Part shown: in pieces, positions 11,072 to 23,268 of the stretch
How positions within the stretch are numbered: the first letter of the stretch is position 1
Layout: every line of letters starts with the position of its first letter
Position numbers and translations under genes: made by a program
Notes under the pieces: generated by a model
Database searches by the model: none
What the model was told of the DNA's origin: nothing
Seen by the model: only the letters and a program-made list of their open reading frames with translations
Origin: Armillaria gallica
Lineage: Eukaryota; Basidiomycota; Agaricomycetes; Agaricales; Physalacriaceae
DNA length: 64,000 nt
Direction of reading: 5' to 3'
Assembly (NCBI GenBank): GCA_037576215.1
Contig: JBANDB010000006.1
Span: 2,728,001-2,792,000, forward strand

Positions 11072-13383
11072 ATGTCTTCACCGAACGGTAAGATGGATGT
11101 CGACAAATCCCCTGCCCACAGGTCGTACGTTATCCTTCCCTGACAATGCATTGCAACAGTTGACCATCTTTCTAGGTCCCGTAACCACTCTACCGACACT
11201 TTGCGCACCAAGAGGTCTCATATATCTCATTCCCGAGAAAGAGAACGGAGGGATAGGCGCCGTGATGATGAGAGGAGAAGGCGGAGTCGCAGCCGGGACA
11301 GAGGAAGCGACAGAGCCAGAGATTCTACTCGTTCTGGAGATCACTACAGGGACAGAGAAAGAGAAAGAGACAGAGACAGGGATCGTCGCAGAGATCGGGA
11401 TAGCCATCGAGGAGAAAGAGACCGGGACAGAGGGGAAAGTAGGCACAGTCATCGTGACCGTGACTACGACCGCGATACCAAGGACCGGCGCAGAAAGCGA
11501 AGTGAGCACCTGGATGACCCCGACGCTCCTGAGCCGGAGGAACGTTCGAAGAGGGCCAAAATTTCAGACAGTGGCTCGCCTCGCCCTCCCTCTCGAGACA
11601 GCACCAGAACATCAGACCGCAGGGACCGTTCCGGTGACCGCAGAAATGGAGATAGATACTCGAGGCCACCTCGCGATCCACGGGACGAGTTCGACGACCC
11701 CCCGCGTCCACGAAGGGACTTTGGTCGGAGAGACCGTCGGCCCCCTGATGACACACCTCCTTCTCCTCCACACGCTAAGAGTCCTCCCCCAATCAAGTAT
11801 GTCTCTTTTCTCAGTGTAAATCCTTTTCACTCATTGATAAACAGAAGACCCTCTCCTTCTTACGAGGTTCCCGTTGACGAGCCATACAATCCTGATGAAC
11901 CCAAAGAAGACGACTCGGAAGCCCGATCGGTATTCGTATCCCAACTAGCAGCACGGCTGACAGCCCGAGATCTAGGTTATTTCTTTGAAGACAAACTTGG
12001 GGATGGCACAGTTATGGATTCGAGAATTGTTACAGACAGGCTATCACGTCGTTCCAAAGGGTATTGAGACTCTCATCATATTTGCCCTTATCTATCCTGA
12101 CTTCTACCTTCCAGAATCGGTTACGTCGAGTTCCGAACAGTGGATCTGGTGGAAAAAGCCTTGAACCTTTCGGGCACTGTTGTCATGGGTTTACCCATCC
12201 TGGTACAGTTAACTGAATCGGAAAGGAACAGGCTTCATCCAGGTGATGGGTGAGTATAAACAGCACAGTGGTATATGGTTGGTCTCTGACCGTCTCCTAG
12301 GAATCTCAATCTTCCTCCAGGTGTCAGTGCTCCGCATGGCGCCATGCAGTACGTGTTAGCTTTGTCTTGGACAGAAACATACTCTGACGACTTGATAGAC
12401 TTTATGTGGGATCCCTGCACTTTAACCTCACAGAATCGGACATCAAACAAGTCTTCGAGCCATTTGGAGATCTCGAATTCGTGGATCTCCATCGGGATCC
12501 TATGACGGGCCGCAGCAAGGGCTACGCCTTCGTTCAGTAAGCATATATGCCAATACTGCGTCTATATTTGTTAAACGAGCGACAGATATAAGCGAGCGGA
12601 AGATGCCAAAATGGCGTTAGAGCAAATGGAAGGATTTGAACTTGCTGGCAGAACGGTGCGTTGACTCTGACATCGTTCACTGCTTGGACTTTTAACTCAT
12701 CTTTCAACCTAGTTACGTGTTAACACTGTTCACGAAAAGGGCACAGCTAGATATACCCAACAAGACACCTTGGATGAAGTTGGCGGTAGGTTGCCAGCGT
12801 GCATTTTGACGAAAGGCTGACCCTATTTCAATCCTAGGTGGTAACTTGAATGCAGCTTCTCGTCAGGCGCTAATGCAGAAACTTGCTAGAACTGAAACTC
12901 CGATTGCTATCCCCGAGCCAGTGTAAGTAATGACAGAAAGAGCAACATATGTGTGTGACTAACCGATCGACAGAGCAAGGCCTGTTCAAGCTATGGAGTC
13001 TAGGTCTGTCCTGTTGAAGAACATGTTTGACCCCGAGGAGTATGCCATTTTTCGTTGACCTTTGAGGCGCTTGCTGACTCTGACTTTCCAGGGAGACCGA
13101 TCCCAATTGGGACAAAGAACTAGCTGACGAAGTCAAAGGTGAATGCGACAGCAAGTACGGTAAAGTACAAGCCATCAAAGTCGAGAAAGAATCACAGGTA
13201 ATAGTATTCCACTGTGTATCAACGTCAACGTCGCTGACATTATTTAAGGGCGAAATCTACGTCAAATTCGACGCCGTGGAATCGGCACGAAAAGCGATAC
13301 AGGGCTTGAATAGTCGCTGGTTCGGTGGCAAACAAGTATCAGCAAACTTCATCTCGGACGCGATAATGCAAGCCCACCAGTAG
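11072..13383 (+). CDS. RBM39/Rsd1-like SR-rich splicing factor with three RRMs
   Basis: Nuclear RNA-binding protein of the CC1-like (RBM39, fission yeast Rsd1) family, which couples U2AF-type factors to splice-site choice. After MSSPNGKMDVDKSPAHR comes a long RS/RD-rich region (ERERRDRRRDDERRRRSRSR and on). RRM1 contains SVFVSQLAARLTARDLGYFF and KGIGYVEF. RRM2 contains LYVGSLHFNLTESDIKQVFE and SKGYAFVQY. A degenerate C-terminal RRM of the UHM type contains SVLLKNMFDPE, WDKELADEVKGEC, GEIYVKF and NSRWFGGKQVSANF. The RWFGGK position corresponds to the UHM RXF motif that binds ULM peptides. About ten introns of 50-60 nt interrupt it. Length, close to 590 residues, is normal. Confidence 0.9.
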
Positions 13384-13916
13384 CCGGTTAAGAAAACTTC
13401 AGCAGCTTGAGAGATGTTCCGTCATGGAACGCTACTAAAATTTATCCTTCTCGTCACACAGATACACATTTTACAATTCGTTTGATCGTGCTTCGTTCCT
13501 TTCTCTGTGACTTGTATCTCAATTTATGTGTTGTGCAGATTTTATATGATCAATGCAGAGCGGCGATCCCTACGCCACATGCACTCATAGGCAGGTTTCA
13601 TTGTTGACGTTTATGAGCGTCTGCAGCTTCCTTCATTTCTGCAATATAGATGTTCAACGAGTTATGAGGACTTTTCTTGTCGCGCCATACAAGGCGTAGG
13701 CGCCGAGACACTAAGACAACCCGACATCTTCGTCGGTTTTCCTGGAATAGGATGCAGGTATTGGCAATATTCTCGTTGCCGACGCTCCTACTAATTACAG
13801 GCCAGAAATGGCGGTTGGTAGATTTTGAACAAGTTTCGTATCTGCGGTGTCATACGCCAGGTATTGGGCGCTTTTTCTCAAATCAAATTGTTCCCCTCCT
13901 GTTGTATGAGCCATGT

Positions 13917-16379
13917 CTAATACATGTACCGGAACTCAGGAGATTTATGACCGCCCCCAAGCGCTTCTGTATGAACATCGGCTGCCGTGAAATTATCACT
14001 GACTCCTTGGACTTTATTCCTTCTTCTATTTTCGACACGCATCCATATTCCCGTTCTGCACGAAAGTTCAGTCAAAGCTTCCATGAAAAGAGAAATGAAA
14101 CACCAAACGTACCCTGCTACAAGTATGAGGCAGAGACCACCAAATGCCGCTGCGTTGTCGAATTTTCAGAAAAGTTGACAAATTCTAAGTTTAATTGTCA
14201 TCACCTGAAGTTGCAAGGGCTGTATTAACCGGGATGCGGTTAGTTGTACTAGTAACTTGAAATGGGCAGGAGAACAGGAAGTACCTGGGATATACTTGGG
14301 CTCGTCCTGTGCTCTGAAAACATTGGTAGAAATAAGACCCGATGCGTTGGCGATGGCAACTTTACGAAGATAAGTAACTCGTGAGGTAATTGTCGACGTG
14401 TCGCATACCCATTACCGCAGTGACAACCGCGCGCCGGGACTCCTGAGGCGTATTGTTATTGTACCATGTCGCAACCAACACGGATGGCGCCGAAGCCTAA
14501 AGGAAGGAGTGAAACGATGTGTTTTTTGAAGTGTAATGTACGTACCCCCATGGTCAAAAGAAAGCAAGCGAAGTACGCAACCTATACAACGTTAATCATA
14601 CCCTTGCAGGTTTAGTTAATGAGGCTTACCCCCTTGTGTACTACTACGTCGATGGACCCAAGGACGATAAATCCAACTAGAGTTGTGGCCAGAGGTATGC
14701 AGATATGTATCGAACGCTCCAAGAAGTAGTCCGATGAAAACGTGAGGACCAAGAGCGACACTGTCCCAACTATGTTCGGAGCGACCGTATATAAATTGGT
14801 CTTGATTGTGGAATATCCTAAGCTTGCTACGATCTGGGGAAGGAAGTTATTGACAGAGGCCAAAGGGACACCCAAGCTCAAACTGATAATGGCCCAGAGC
14901 CAATATAGTGGTTCCTTGAGGGGCCTGAAGGCATCACGAATATCTAGTTTTTCGTCGATCGTTACAGAAGAGTCTGCCAGGATACGTGACCGGGCTATGG
15001 CCTTCTGGCGTTCAGTGAGGAAGGACCAAGTAGACGGTGAGCGGGGAAGCCAGAAGTAAGCAAATATGGCAAAGGCACAAGTGCTTGCACCTGTGGATAA
15101 CGGCGTCAGCGCGTACACTACAATATTGGTTTGTTGCCTACCTTCGATCCAGAACAGGTATTGCCATCCGTGGTACTTCGGATTTTTTATCTGAAAGACT
15201 CCGAATGCGATAAGGCCTAGAGATATTTCAAGAGGTGAAAAAATGAGAGAGTGGGTTTCAAGTAGTGGTTTGCTTTACCTGAAAATGCTCCAGCGATTGC
15301 AGCCGCGGCTTCATAAGACAACAAACTTTATTAGCCAATACACGATATAGCAAAACCTCACCTCACCATAGAATAGGCCAACACGAGATGCAAGCTCGCT
15401 ACGCTTGTAGAAAGTCGATAGATAGAAGACCTGTCGATACGGCACGCTTAGTCGAAGAGTGCCACCGGTGTTTGGATATATGGTCTATCTTACCACACCA
15501 GGCAGCATCGCAGACTCGAAGATACCAAGGAAGAAACGAATAGCAAAAATCTCTGCCTTTTGATCAGACGTTATCTCACTAAGACAGGACCATTGGACAT
15601 ACGAGAGAAATTCTTCGCTATACCAGCAAAGAGAGACCTGCCAACGAAATGAGTTGTCAAGAATACCTGAAGCCTGAGCAAGATGACGAACATTGAGCCC
15701 TGCAAACAAATTCTATCAGAGTCCTAATAAGTCAAAAACGTATGCCAGTCACGTACAAATCCGATCATCATCAGAGGCAACACTCGAGCGGCAGAAAACC
15801 GCTTGACTAAAAGACTGATCGGGGTGCCAAAGCTAAATATCACAGATATTCATCGGTAGTCATCAAACTTGGTAAAAATCTGCTTACAGACAGAAGGGAA
15901 CCTGTATGTCGCGTTAAGTCGTATAACGCGCGCAGATGAATAGTTACATACATAGAAAATCATCACAAGAAGATAATACTGTGTTGGACGTTAGATGATT
16001 TTAGTATAATTCTTCGGTAACACCATACCTGGTTCCCTACTAGGCCAAGGTCCTAAGACGAGCATTGAGAGAAATCGCTCAACGTGAGGTGATTATTCAC
16101 TTACGTGGTCCCATCCATCTGTCTTCGCATTACCTACATTTCCTTTGTCAAGGGCATTGCAGAGGTACCTGGTGATTTGTGTTAGATTGCCATCCACGGG
16201 CTGATACCAAAAATAGCTTAAGATTCTTACATGAAAGTCAAGGGCGGCAGGATACATATGTCAAATAAGCGCAGAAGACGACGTTCTTCATCGGAGGAGA
16301 ACTGCAAGCTTTCGGATTCACCATCTGTGAATTTGTTGTCCTTGGGGAGCGCAGTCCCAGCGTCTTCAATATCGTCCAT
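13917..16379 (-). CDS. MFS transporter, anion:cation symporter (Dal5-like) family
   Basis: Plasma-membrane permease; the family carries allantoate, nicotinate, pantothenate, ureidosuccinate, small peptides and similar acids. The N-terminus has an acidic cytosolic tail, then RRLLRLFDMY and LCNALDKGNVGNAKTDGW, the family signature after TM1. Also seen are IFAIRFFLGIFESAMLPGV, FYLSTFYKRSELASRVGLFY, WQYLFWIEG, the LPRSPSTWSFLTERQKAIA loop, RPLKEPLYWLWAIISLSLGV, ATWYNNNTPQESRRAVVTAV, NASGLISTNVFRAQDEPKY and AAFGGLCLILVAG with ENRRRNKVQGV. The C-terminus extends to HKSPEFRYMY and the stop at 13917. This makes the 183-residue plus-strand open frame at 13677-14228 spurious. More than ten introns are present. 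Its start is 345 bp from the divergent RidA start, so the two may be co-regulated. The substrate is inferred only from context. Confidence 0.87.
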
Positions 16380-16724
16380 GGGAAGAGAGAAGGAAAGCGG
16401 GATCACATGGATGCTCCATGGGCGTTACGGGATATTTAAATGCGCGAGTGCTCAGGCTAGTACTAGCACATGTACAGCACGGCTATCCGTGACCATGCGG
16501 ACGTTTGGGAAGGACCGGTGCTTCCTGAGCAGATAAGAGAGAATAGAGATAATCGCACGGAAATTCGGTCATCAAGCTCTATCTTCCTCATCATCCATGC
16601 ATTGATGCATTCGATCGATCACATGATGAGAGGACCGGAGCCGAACCGGACCGTTCATCCGAAATTCAGAGGGAAAGTTTGAACGGAAAGAGCAGAGGTC
16701 ATTTCTTCGTCAGCAACCACTATC

Positions 16725-17261
16725 ATGTCCATCGAAAGAATCAACTCCTCTGAAAACTCTTCGTTCACCCACATACTCTGTAAGTTTGCTCCCAACGACC
16801 GTCCATCTTTCCTGACCATCACTTCAGCTCATGCAACCAAGGTCTCCGGTCTAGGATTGATCTTCCTCAGTGGTACAACTCCCGTTGACAAGACCGGGAC
16901 ACTCGTTCCAGGAGGAATACAAGAGCATACAGTTCGTTGATATGTCTTCATCTCGCTGACCACCATCTGAAAACCAGATACTAATAGGCCCAGTGTTTGA
17001 CTAATCTCGGAAATGTCCTGGCAGCGTCGGGCTCTTCGTGGGAGAAGGTCATTAAGGTTAATGTGTATTTGAAAGACATGGACAACTTTGCGGCCATGAA
17101 TGAGATCTACGAAAAGGTGAGACGCAAGTGCCGCCTCAACAAATAGATTAGCTAAATTGCGTCAGACGCTGCCCAACCCAAAACCATCCAGGACTTGTAT
17201 CCAGGCCGCCAAGCTCCCAAACGATGTCGACATCGAGATCGAAGCCATCGCGGCTGTATAG
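16725..17261 (+). CDS. RidA/YjgF/UK114 enamine-imine deaminase
   Basis: Small trimeric enzyme that hydrolyses reactive enamines such as 2-aminoacrylate to keto acids plus ammonia. It protects PLP enzymes from damage. Conserved blocks are LIFLSGTTPVDKTGTLVPGG, AQCLTNLGNVLAASGSSWEK, VIKVNVYLKDMDNFAAMNEI and the C-terminal PSRTCIQAAKLPNDVDIEIE. The Arg of SRT is the conserved carboxylate-binding arginine of RidA. Two introns (GTTCGT donor near 16933, GTGAGA near 17117) restore frame exactly. The predicted length is about 144 residues, slightly longer than bacterial RidA because of an N-terminal extension (MSIERINSSENSSFTHILCK). It lies 320 bp upstream of a D-serine dehydratase on the same strand. 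That enzyme generates the RidA substrate. Confidence 0.9.
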
Positions 17262-17580
17262 TATGGAGTATGTAGTGAATGCAAGTGAAAGAAGTGAATC
17301 AAATCCACAAAGCCAATGTCAACGGCCATCTCTGCTAGAGCAGAACCAAGTAGTACTGGGAGACGCGGGCTTGCAGGAGGTAAAAGTTCGCAAAGGACAT
17401 GGATCAAGCGGCGGCACTTTACCTCCCAAACATAGTAGGAACGGAGTGTCCGATGCCAGCCGACGCTCAGTTGAGGCTAAATACAGCATCGCACGTGGTG
17501 TCTGCAAATTCAAATCCGATAGTCAGAACCCATACACCACCAGAAGCCCTTGCTTCGACTCAACGTACTTGCTTGATACG

Positions 17581-19066
17581 ATGCCCACACAGACGAAGAC
17601 GCCGATCAAGCTATTGACCAAGCCGTCAAAGGCAACCTTGGTCGAGGAATTTGTGGGGAAGTCACTAGATGGTCTAAGGACCCCAGCTATGATCATCGAC
17701 CGAAAGATATTTTCCGAAAATTGCGCGAAGATGCATCGAAAGGCGGCCGATTGGGGTGCAGGATTCAGAGCGCATCTGAAAACCCACAAGGTAGTATCGC
17801 CAATTCATTCGAGGCATCGAGTATTGAATCCAGGAATAGACGTCGGAAGGAGCGAGACTTCAGCTCGTCTCCAGCGTGGATAAGACCGACAGAGTTGTCG
17901 TTTCGACCTTGATGGAGGCCTGGGAGGTAGTAAACGCGGGTCTCGTTCAAGATGGTATCGTGAAAGACGTCAGTGATGGCTTTTTTCTCCGACGATTATT
18001 GAGGTCAGGATCAACAGATACTGTATGGCCTACCCATCCCCGTTAATAAGATAGCGGACATGTCGGGGCTATGGGACACTATAGCTGTAGACGGCGGCAT
18101 CGTGCGAATTCTGCTAGACCACCCTGATCAAGTGAAATACTTGGATGAATTTGAGAAGCAGCGCACAGCACCTAGGAAATGGTCAGCATTCGTTAAGATT
18201 GACGGTGGACAAAAGTAAGTGGAGTTCCGCTTGAATATAAACTGAAACTGACCGTACCACAGACGGGCTGGTGTCTCGACCATCACTCCTCATTTCGAAA
18301 CCCTCCTAACAGCCATCTCGCAATCTTCCTCTGTCTCTCTCTACGGCTTCTATGGGCATGCTGGGAACTCCTATGCGTCAACTTCGCTTTCAGAGGCCTC
18401 GTCCTTTCTGTCCGGTGAAGTCCAGGCTGTAAATGATGCAGCCGATGCGGCCTTGTCGATATTGAAGAAATTAGGACCGGAAGCCCCGGAGACACCCTTC
18501 GTATTGTCGGTCGGTGCGACACCGACAGCACACGCGGCGAGTGCAGAAGCGAGGGCGACTCTGTCTACACTGCTTCACGGCACGCTCGAACTCCACGCAG
18601 GTACGCGACCGTCCCATCGAAGCATACTTGGCTGCTGATAAAATGGCCAGGAAACTATCCAATGCTGGATCTGCAGCAACAACACACGACTCTGATAAAC
18701 AAGTCGCAGATTGCGCAACGCGTCAAAGCCACGGTCATCTCTTATTATTCGGGACGAGGCAAGGACGGTACAGATGAAGCACTTATTGACGCTGGCGCAA
18801 TCGCGTTTAGCAAAGACACAGGTCCATCGGGAGGATACGGAGACGTGCTTGGCAAGGCCTGGCGAGTTGGTCGGATATCGCAGGAACACGGTATCCTGAC
18901 ACGTACAGAAAGCGGCCCAAAATTGCAGCTGGGTGAGGTGGTCGACATTGTTGGGCAACATGCATGTTTGATTGCTGCGGCGTACCCATGGTACTACATA
19001 GTCGACTCGGATATCGAAAATGGGGAGAAGATAGTGGATATGTGGGTTCCTTGGAAAGGATGGTAG
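17581..19066 (+). CDS. DSD1: D-serine dehydratase (DSD1-like, PLP- and zinc-dependent)
   Basis: Fold-type III PLP enzyme converting D-serine (some members D-threonine) to a keto acid and ammonia through 2-aminoacrylate. The N-terminus LRTPAMIIDRKIFSENCAKM leads to the Schiff-base lysine in FRAHLKTHKTSEGARLQL (Lys67 by analogy). Then come WEVVNAGLV, LYGLPIPVNKIADMSGL, FVKIDGGQKRAGV, SLYGFYGHAGNSY, LSVGATPTAH, YSGRGKDGTDEALIDAGAIA and the zinc site HAC in DIVGQHACLIAAAYPWYYIV. The spacing His-x-Cys matches eukaryotic D-serine dehydratases. The first intron ends at ATAG near 17843, restoring KTSEGAR. Length, about 430 residues, is typical. D-threonine aldolase is the main alternative family, but the HxC zinc pair and tail favour DSD. 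It pairs with RidA upstream. Confidence 0.88.
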
Positions 19067-19178
19067 TCATGGATGTATTTTAGCAGTCACGTCACCGTGA
19101 CAGTATGTGACAACTGTGCCTTCCCACGGCCTTGCCTCTGGTGCCAGTGAGCATCGCTTGTGTCTGCTCATCACCACG

Positions 19179-20270
19179 ATGCCGTCCAATGACTATGACT
19201 ACGGTACAGAGCTAATTGAAACTTATGGTATAGCCCTGCTTGCTGTGTTTGTGCTTCGTTCTAACTTTGCCTAGACTTCCTCATGAAATACATCATCATT
19301 GGTTCGTATGTCTCATGACAACAATCTACGGGAAACTCCAATAATTTCATGATCACAGGTGAAGCAGGCACTGGAAAGTCCTGCTTGCTACATCACTTCA
19401 CCCACAATTCATGTCCGTATCTCGTGTCCCTCCAGCCCAGCCCAGCCCAGCCTAACGTCTCGCCGTAGTCAAAGACCATTCACAACATACTATCGGTGTC
19501 GAGTTTTCGAGTCGAACAGTGAAACTGGGTGAAAAGCGGATAAAGTTGCAGGTCCGTAGTCTTTCTTCTGTTGATGCTCGCATTCTCATTTATAGATCCA
19601 TCTTAGTTGTGGGACACGGCAGGCCAAGAACGATTTCGGTGGCGTGAACTGTTCCTTCTCTCTAAATGTAGCTCATGTTCGACACAGGTCAGTAACACGC
19701 AGTTACTATCGTGGTGCTGCAGGGGCAATTCTGGTTTACGACATTACAAAGTTGGTCTGTCTCCTGCTCCTTTTTGTTCATTTAACCCAATAACTGAGTA
19801 GCCGGGACTCGTTTATAAATCTATCCCGGTGGCTGGCTGATGCACGAGCCTTAGCTAGTCCGCATCTCGTAACGGTCCTCGTCGGAAACAAGTCTGATCG
19901 CGAAGAGGACAGGGAGGTAGAGTGGGCCGAGGCAAGCCGGTGGGCTGCTGAGAATGGTACACTTTCGGCTTCCCGTGGATTGATTATCGGCTTACTGTTA
20001 GCTACATCGTCAGACGTACATTTTTTAGAAGCGTCTTCTCTCACCGGCGACAACGTCGAGGCACCGTTTCTCTTGGCCGCAAGATCCATATTACTCTCGA
20101 TAGAATCTGGGGCTCTTGATCCAGAGAAAGCAGGCAGTGGCGTCAGTTATGGTGATCGAGCATTACGAAGAGTAAACAGCTCCAGCCGACTGAGCTTCGG
20201 AAGTTTGAGTGGACGTCCAAGGCGAGGAACCGTAAAGCTGAAAAGCTGGATTCCAGGCAAATGCTGTTGA
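19179..20270 (+). CDS. Rab4-like small GTPase
   Basis: Membrane-traffic GTPase, likely in early endosome recycling. The spliced start is [20 protein letters not shown]. Motifs are the P-loop [14 protein letters not shown] (switch I), [11 protein letters not shown] (switch II), [22 protein letters not shown] (the NKxD guanine motif) and [14 protein letters not shown] (SAL equivalent). The tail [24 protein letters not shown] is the best evidence for Rab4, whose metazoan members share GELDPERMGSGIQYGD. The C-terminus GKCC should be geranylgeranylated. In the G1 motif the usual Ser is Glu (GEAGTGKS), a mild deviation outside the catalytic Lys-Ser. At least six introns are present; one carries a CCCAG tandem repeat. 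Confidence 0.87.
19432..19452 (+). repeat. CCCAG pentamer tandem repeat inside a Rab4 intron
   Basis: About four imperfect copies of CCCAG lie in the intron running from a GTCCGT donor (about 19412) to a CCGTAG acceptor (about 19468). Each copy ends in CAG and could act as a decoy 3' splice site. The downstream TAG is the site that keeps the reading frame. Confidence 0.7.
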
Positions 20271-21054
20271 TATATTTTGATCAACGGGGACCTTGTTACG
20301 GTATGGATTGTCCACCCCAGTCCTCCAAACACTCATGTTCTATCCGTTAGGACCGAGCCTCTCCTCGCATGCTGCACTTTCCTTCTAAATCTTATCATCC
20401 CGGAATTTCATGTGTCTTCCTTCCTTCGGACTCATACCCATTCTCAGCTATACCAGCGCGTGCTCGCACTCCACAGCTCGTGGGTGTAATTATATTGTCA
20501 GGTGCATTATCATATTCACTGTATCTTCAACCATGCATTCATTTTCTCAGCACCACTATACTACATCTACATGTTCATCTAGACTTGCGTTGTAACTATT
20601 CGTAATTGTCATTTGCCTTATAATATGTACCTTGTTGTCTGGACTGATTTCATGCATCTCCGACGACACTCTAAATAGGCTTGACATTAGCGGTGGTCTA
20701 TCAAGCTTCACGGCCCGGTCCGAAGATTTGAGATTGCCACCTCCTTGTTTGGTGCGTAACTCGCATCACGTCCTGATCGCTTTCACATGTTCTTCGTAGA
20801 CACCGGAAACTGTATGTAGATGTCCTTTTTCCTTACCTCATGGGCGATACAGTGCGGATTTCGCTGCATACGAGGACCGGTCAACTGACCGGAAGAAGTG
20901 AAGCATTTCCCATTGATATTTCGACATTTACCCGCTCGGACGGACCCTCCACGTATACAAAACGTATAAGCATGGCCGTCCTGAGAGTACTTCCTTTACC
21001 CCCTTAATCTCCTCCCTATGGGCACAAGGTGACGATGCGTTCGTCGGACAGAAA
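20271..21054. other. intergenic region, no gene recognised
   Basis: This 784-bp stretch lies between the Rab4-like stop and the likely start of a Ser/Thr-rich membrane protein on the same strand. The first half is pyrimidine-rich (3' UTR-like). The second half should contain the next promoter. Short open frames show no conserved motif, and no RNA gene was recognised. Confidence 0.5.
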
Positions 21055-23268
21055 ATGAATAGCACGTCAGCGATACAGTCAGGCAGGTCCATCTTTTACG
21101 TACCGTTTCATCTCGACGTGCGCTTATCTCTTCGCCGTCAAGTAGTGTCCTCGTCGTCATCGGTAGCCATTCCAGGGTCAAGCGCACCATTGACATCGGT
21201 ATTGGACCAGTTATCCTTGAGACCAGGATGTTCTAACGCGTCTATAGCTGATTACAACAGTGTCTTCTTCATTCGCAGCCGCCTCGTCCACCTCGATCGA
21301 GCCCATCATTTCTACTACTTCTGTATCCGCTGCGTCGTCCGCAGAATCCGCCACGGACAACGCCAGTTTGTCGTCGGTGATAATCCAGTCGGACAGGCTG
21401 GCTGGCCCATCAGCTGCTTCGCCGATGTCTAGCGGACAAGAAAGACAAGCAGAGTATGTGAAATAAACAGCCCTACTACTATATTTTCTTACTTTCGACG
21501 TTTGGTTTCTCTCTAGCATGTCTTCAACAACTGCGTCCACATCGGTAACGGACAGAACAACGCAAGCAACCACGACGTCGGTGCCTGTTGCAGCTCCTCC
21601 GGATGCTGGCGATACGTCTTCTACGAGCACTACCTCTTCGTCGAGCTCCTCTGAAGTCGTTATCACGACCTCGTCGAGTCCTACTACTGTTCAGGCGCCC
21701 CCGAGTACCAACACCGTAACATCGACGCAACCTGGGATAACGGTGACTACCACAAATCCGGGAACAACCAATGACGCGCCTGCAACTTCTGTGACTGCTG
21801 CGCCGGCTACAAGTGAAGAGAGGCCGCTCGATAGTGCAACGGCGGCTACAGCCACAGTCATTCAACAAACAGGCGCGCCGGTATCTGGATCCAGTAATAT
21901 TAGCAGTAAGAACGGCGATTCGGATTGTCTTTCCTTCGCTTATCTTGCCACAGATGGGGATAATAGCGGCGCTTCCAGAGCTACCGGCTTTGTAGCACCA
22001 AGCGTAAACCCGGCCGCCTCAACTGTCTCAACCGTGCATTCCACGCTTCCTCAAGCAATCGGAGTTACGGTTACCGGTCCAAATGGTCAAACGTCGGTTA
22101 CATTTCCTAGCTTCGTTACCGTCCTGAGCACCGCAACGGAATCTGACGGCACTGTGGTCACCGAGTCTGCAGTTGTCTCTAATCCAACCGGCCTGGGGCA
22201 GCCAGACAAGAACGGCAACTCCTCGTACATATTTCTCTCTTAAGGTTTCAATTAACAATTCTAAATATGTTCATAGCTTTTTTAGTAACACAAGTGCTGT
22301 CGCGGGAACTTTTGCCGCCGTTGGAATTGTTGTATTCGCGGTCCTTGCGCTGCTTTTGGTTTGCTGTCGTCGTCGGCGCAGACAAAGAGCACGAACCAGA
22401 TGGCTGACCGCTATCACACAACCTCCCTCGTATCCTTTGCATGATGACGCTGATAGGGACCCCTTCGAAGAAGATGATCCCTTCGAGGATCACAGGAACC
22501 CACCTCAGATGGCCCAGGTGACGAATGCCCCGCAGACCACCTATATTAACAGAGATCAGCGGCATGAGGACTCGGAGCATGTCGATACAGAAGAGAGTAC
22601 AGCGAATCTTCTTGGTGCCCGAAATTTCGCCGCTGCACCTCTGGGCACCGGTCCTATCACCCGTACACAGGAGGAAGGACCGTTCAGCGATGTAAACGCG
22701 TTCTCGCCACAAGAAGCAATAGGACTTGCTATCACGACCAATTACCCAGTTCCATCTCTCCATTCCAGACAGTCCACTCCTTCTCTTTACTCTGACTCAC
22801 CGCGGGTACATGGTGATGCGGATTCTTTCTATGATATCGACTCAGGCTCGCCACCACCCGTTCCCCCGAAAACTGAAACGCGACCGGCGGCACCGCCTGC
22901 AATTCCTCGTCCTCCCCGCTCAATTTTGAGGGGGACTCCTCCCTCGAGAGGTTCGGAATACAGACCTTGACTCCTCCGGACTCTGTTGAATCCCAGAGAT
23001 TTTCCATATCGTCTTCTTCTGCGGGTCCGGCTACTCCAACTGGAATGGGATTCGCGACCGGCAGCAGTCTCGACCATGAAACGGCGAAGCTGGCAACTCC
23101 GCTTGCGCCTACTTTGAGCCCAACTGCCATTCTCACGCGGCGAACTTTGCTGGACGTATGTATTTTTGGTATTTTCCCTCATAGTCTTATCAATGATTGA
23201 ACCTCTGACAGATACGCCCACGGCCTAGTCGCGACAACGTATTGATGAATGCTCCAGGAAGGGTGTAG
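21055..23268 (+). CDS. Ser/Thr-rich single-pass membrane protein (paralog A), apparent frameshift
   Basis: Probable cell-surface or wall-associated protein with a mucin-like ectodomain, one membrane span and a disordered cytoplasmic tail. The ectodomain (about 21130-22250) is dominated by Ser, Thr and Ala and includes TVTGPNGQTSVTFPSFVTVL. The membrane span is SAVAGTFAAVGIVVFAVLAL followed by CCRRRRRQRAR. The tail has DRDPFEEDDPFEDH and Pro-rich segments. Frame A stops at 22970 after SRGSEYRP. A coherent continuation (QTLTPPDSVESQRFSISSSS, ILTRRTLLD, then an intron and IRPRPSRDNV) lies one base out of frame, and a missing G in the run 22930-22934 would join them. No clear signal peptide was found, so the 5' end is uncertain. 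The architecture resembles fungal SKG6/Mid2-like sensors. A paralog lies at 25096-27005. Confidence 0.68.

Noticed and set aside
10786..11211. 141-residue minus-strand open frame
   Set aside because: Overlaps the 5' end of the RBM39-like gene and shows no conserved sequence.
11097..11819. Long alternative frames on both strands over the RS-rich region of the RBM39-like gene
   Set aside because: Arg/Ser/Asp repeats leave several frames open; only one frame continues into the RRM domains.
13677..14228. 183-residue plus-strand open frame
   Set aside because: The minus strand here holds the last exons of the symporter-family transporter (AAFGGLCLILVAG, ENRRRNKVQGV, HKSPEFRYMY), which are conserved; the plus frame has no recognisable motif.
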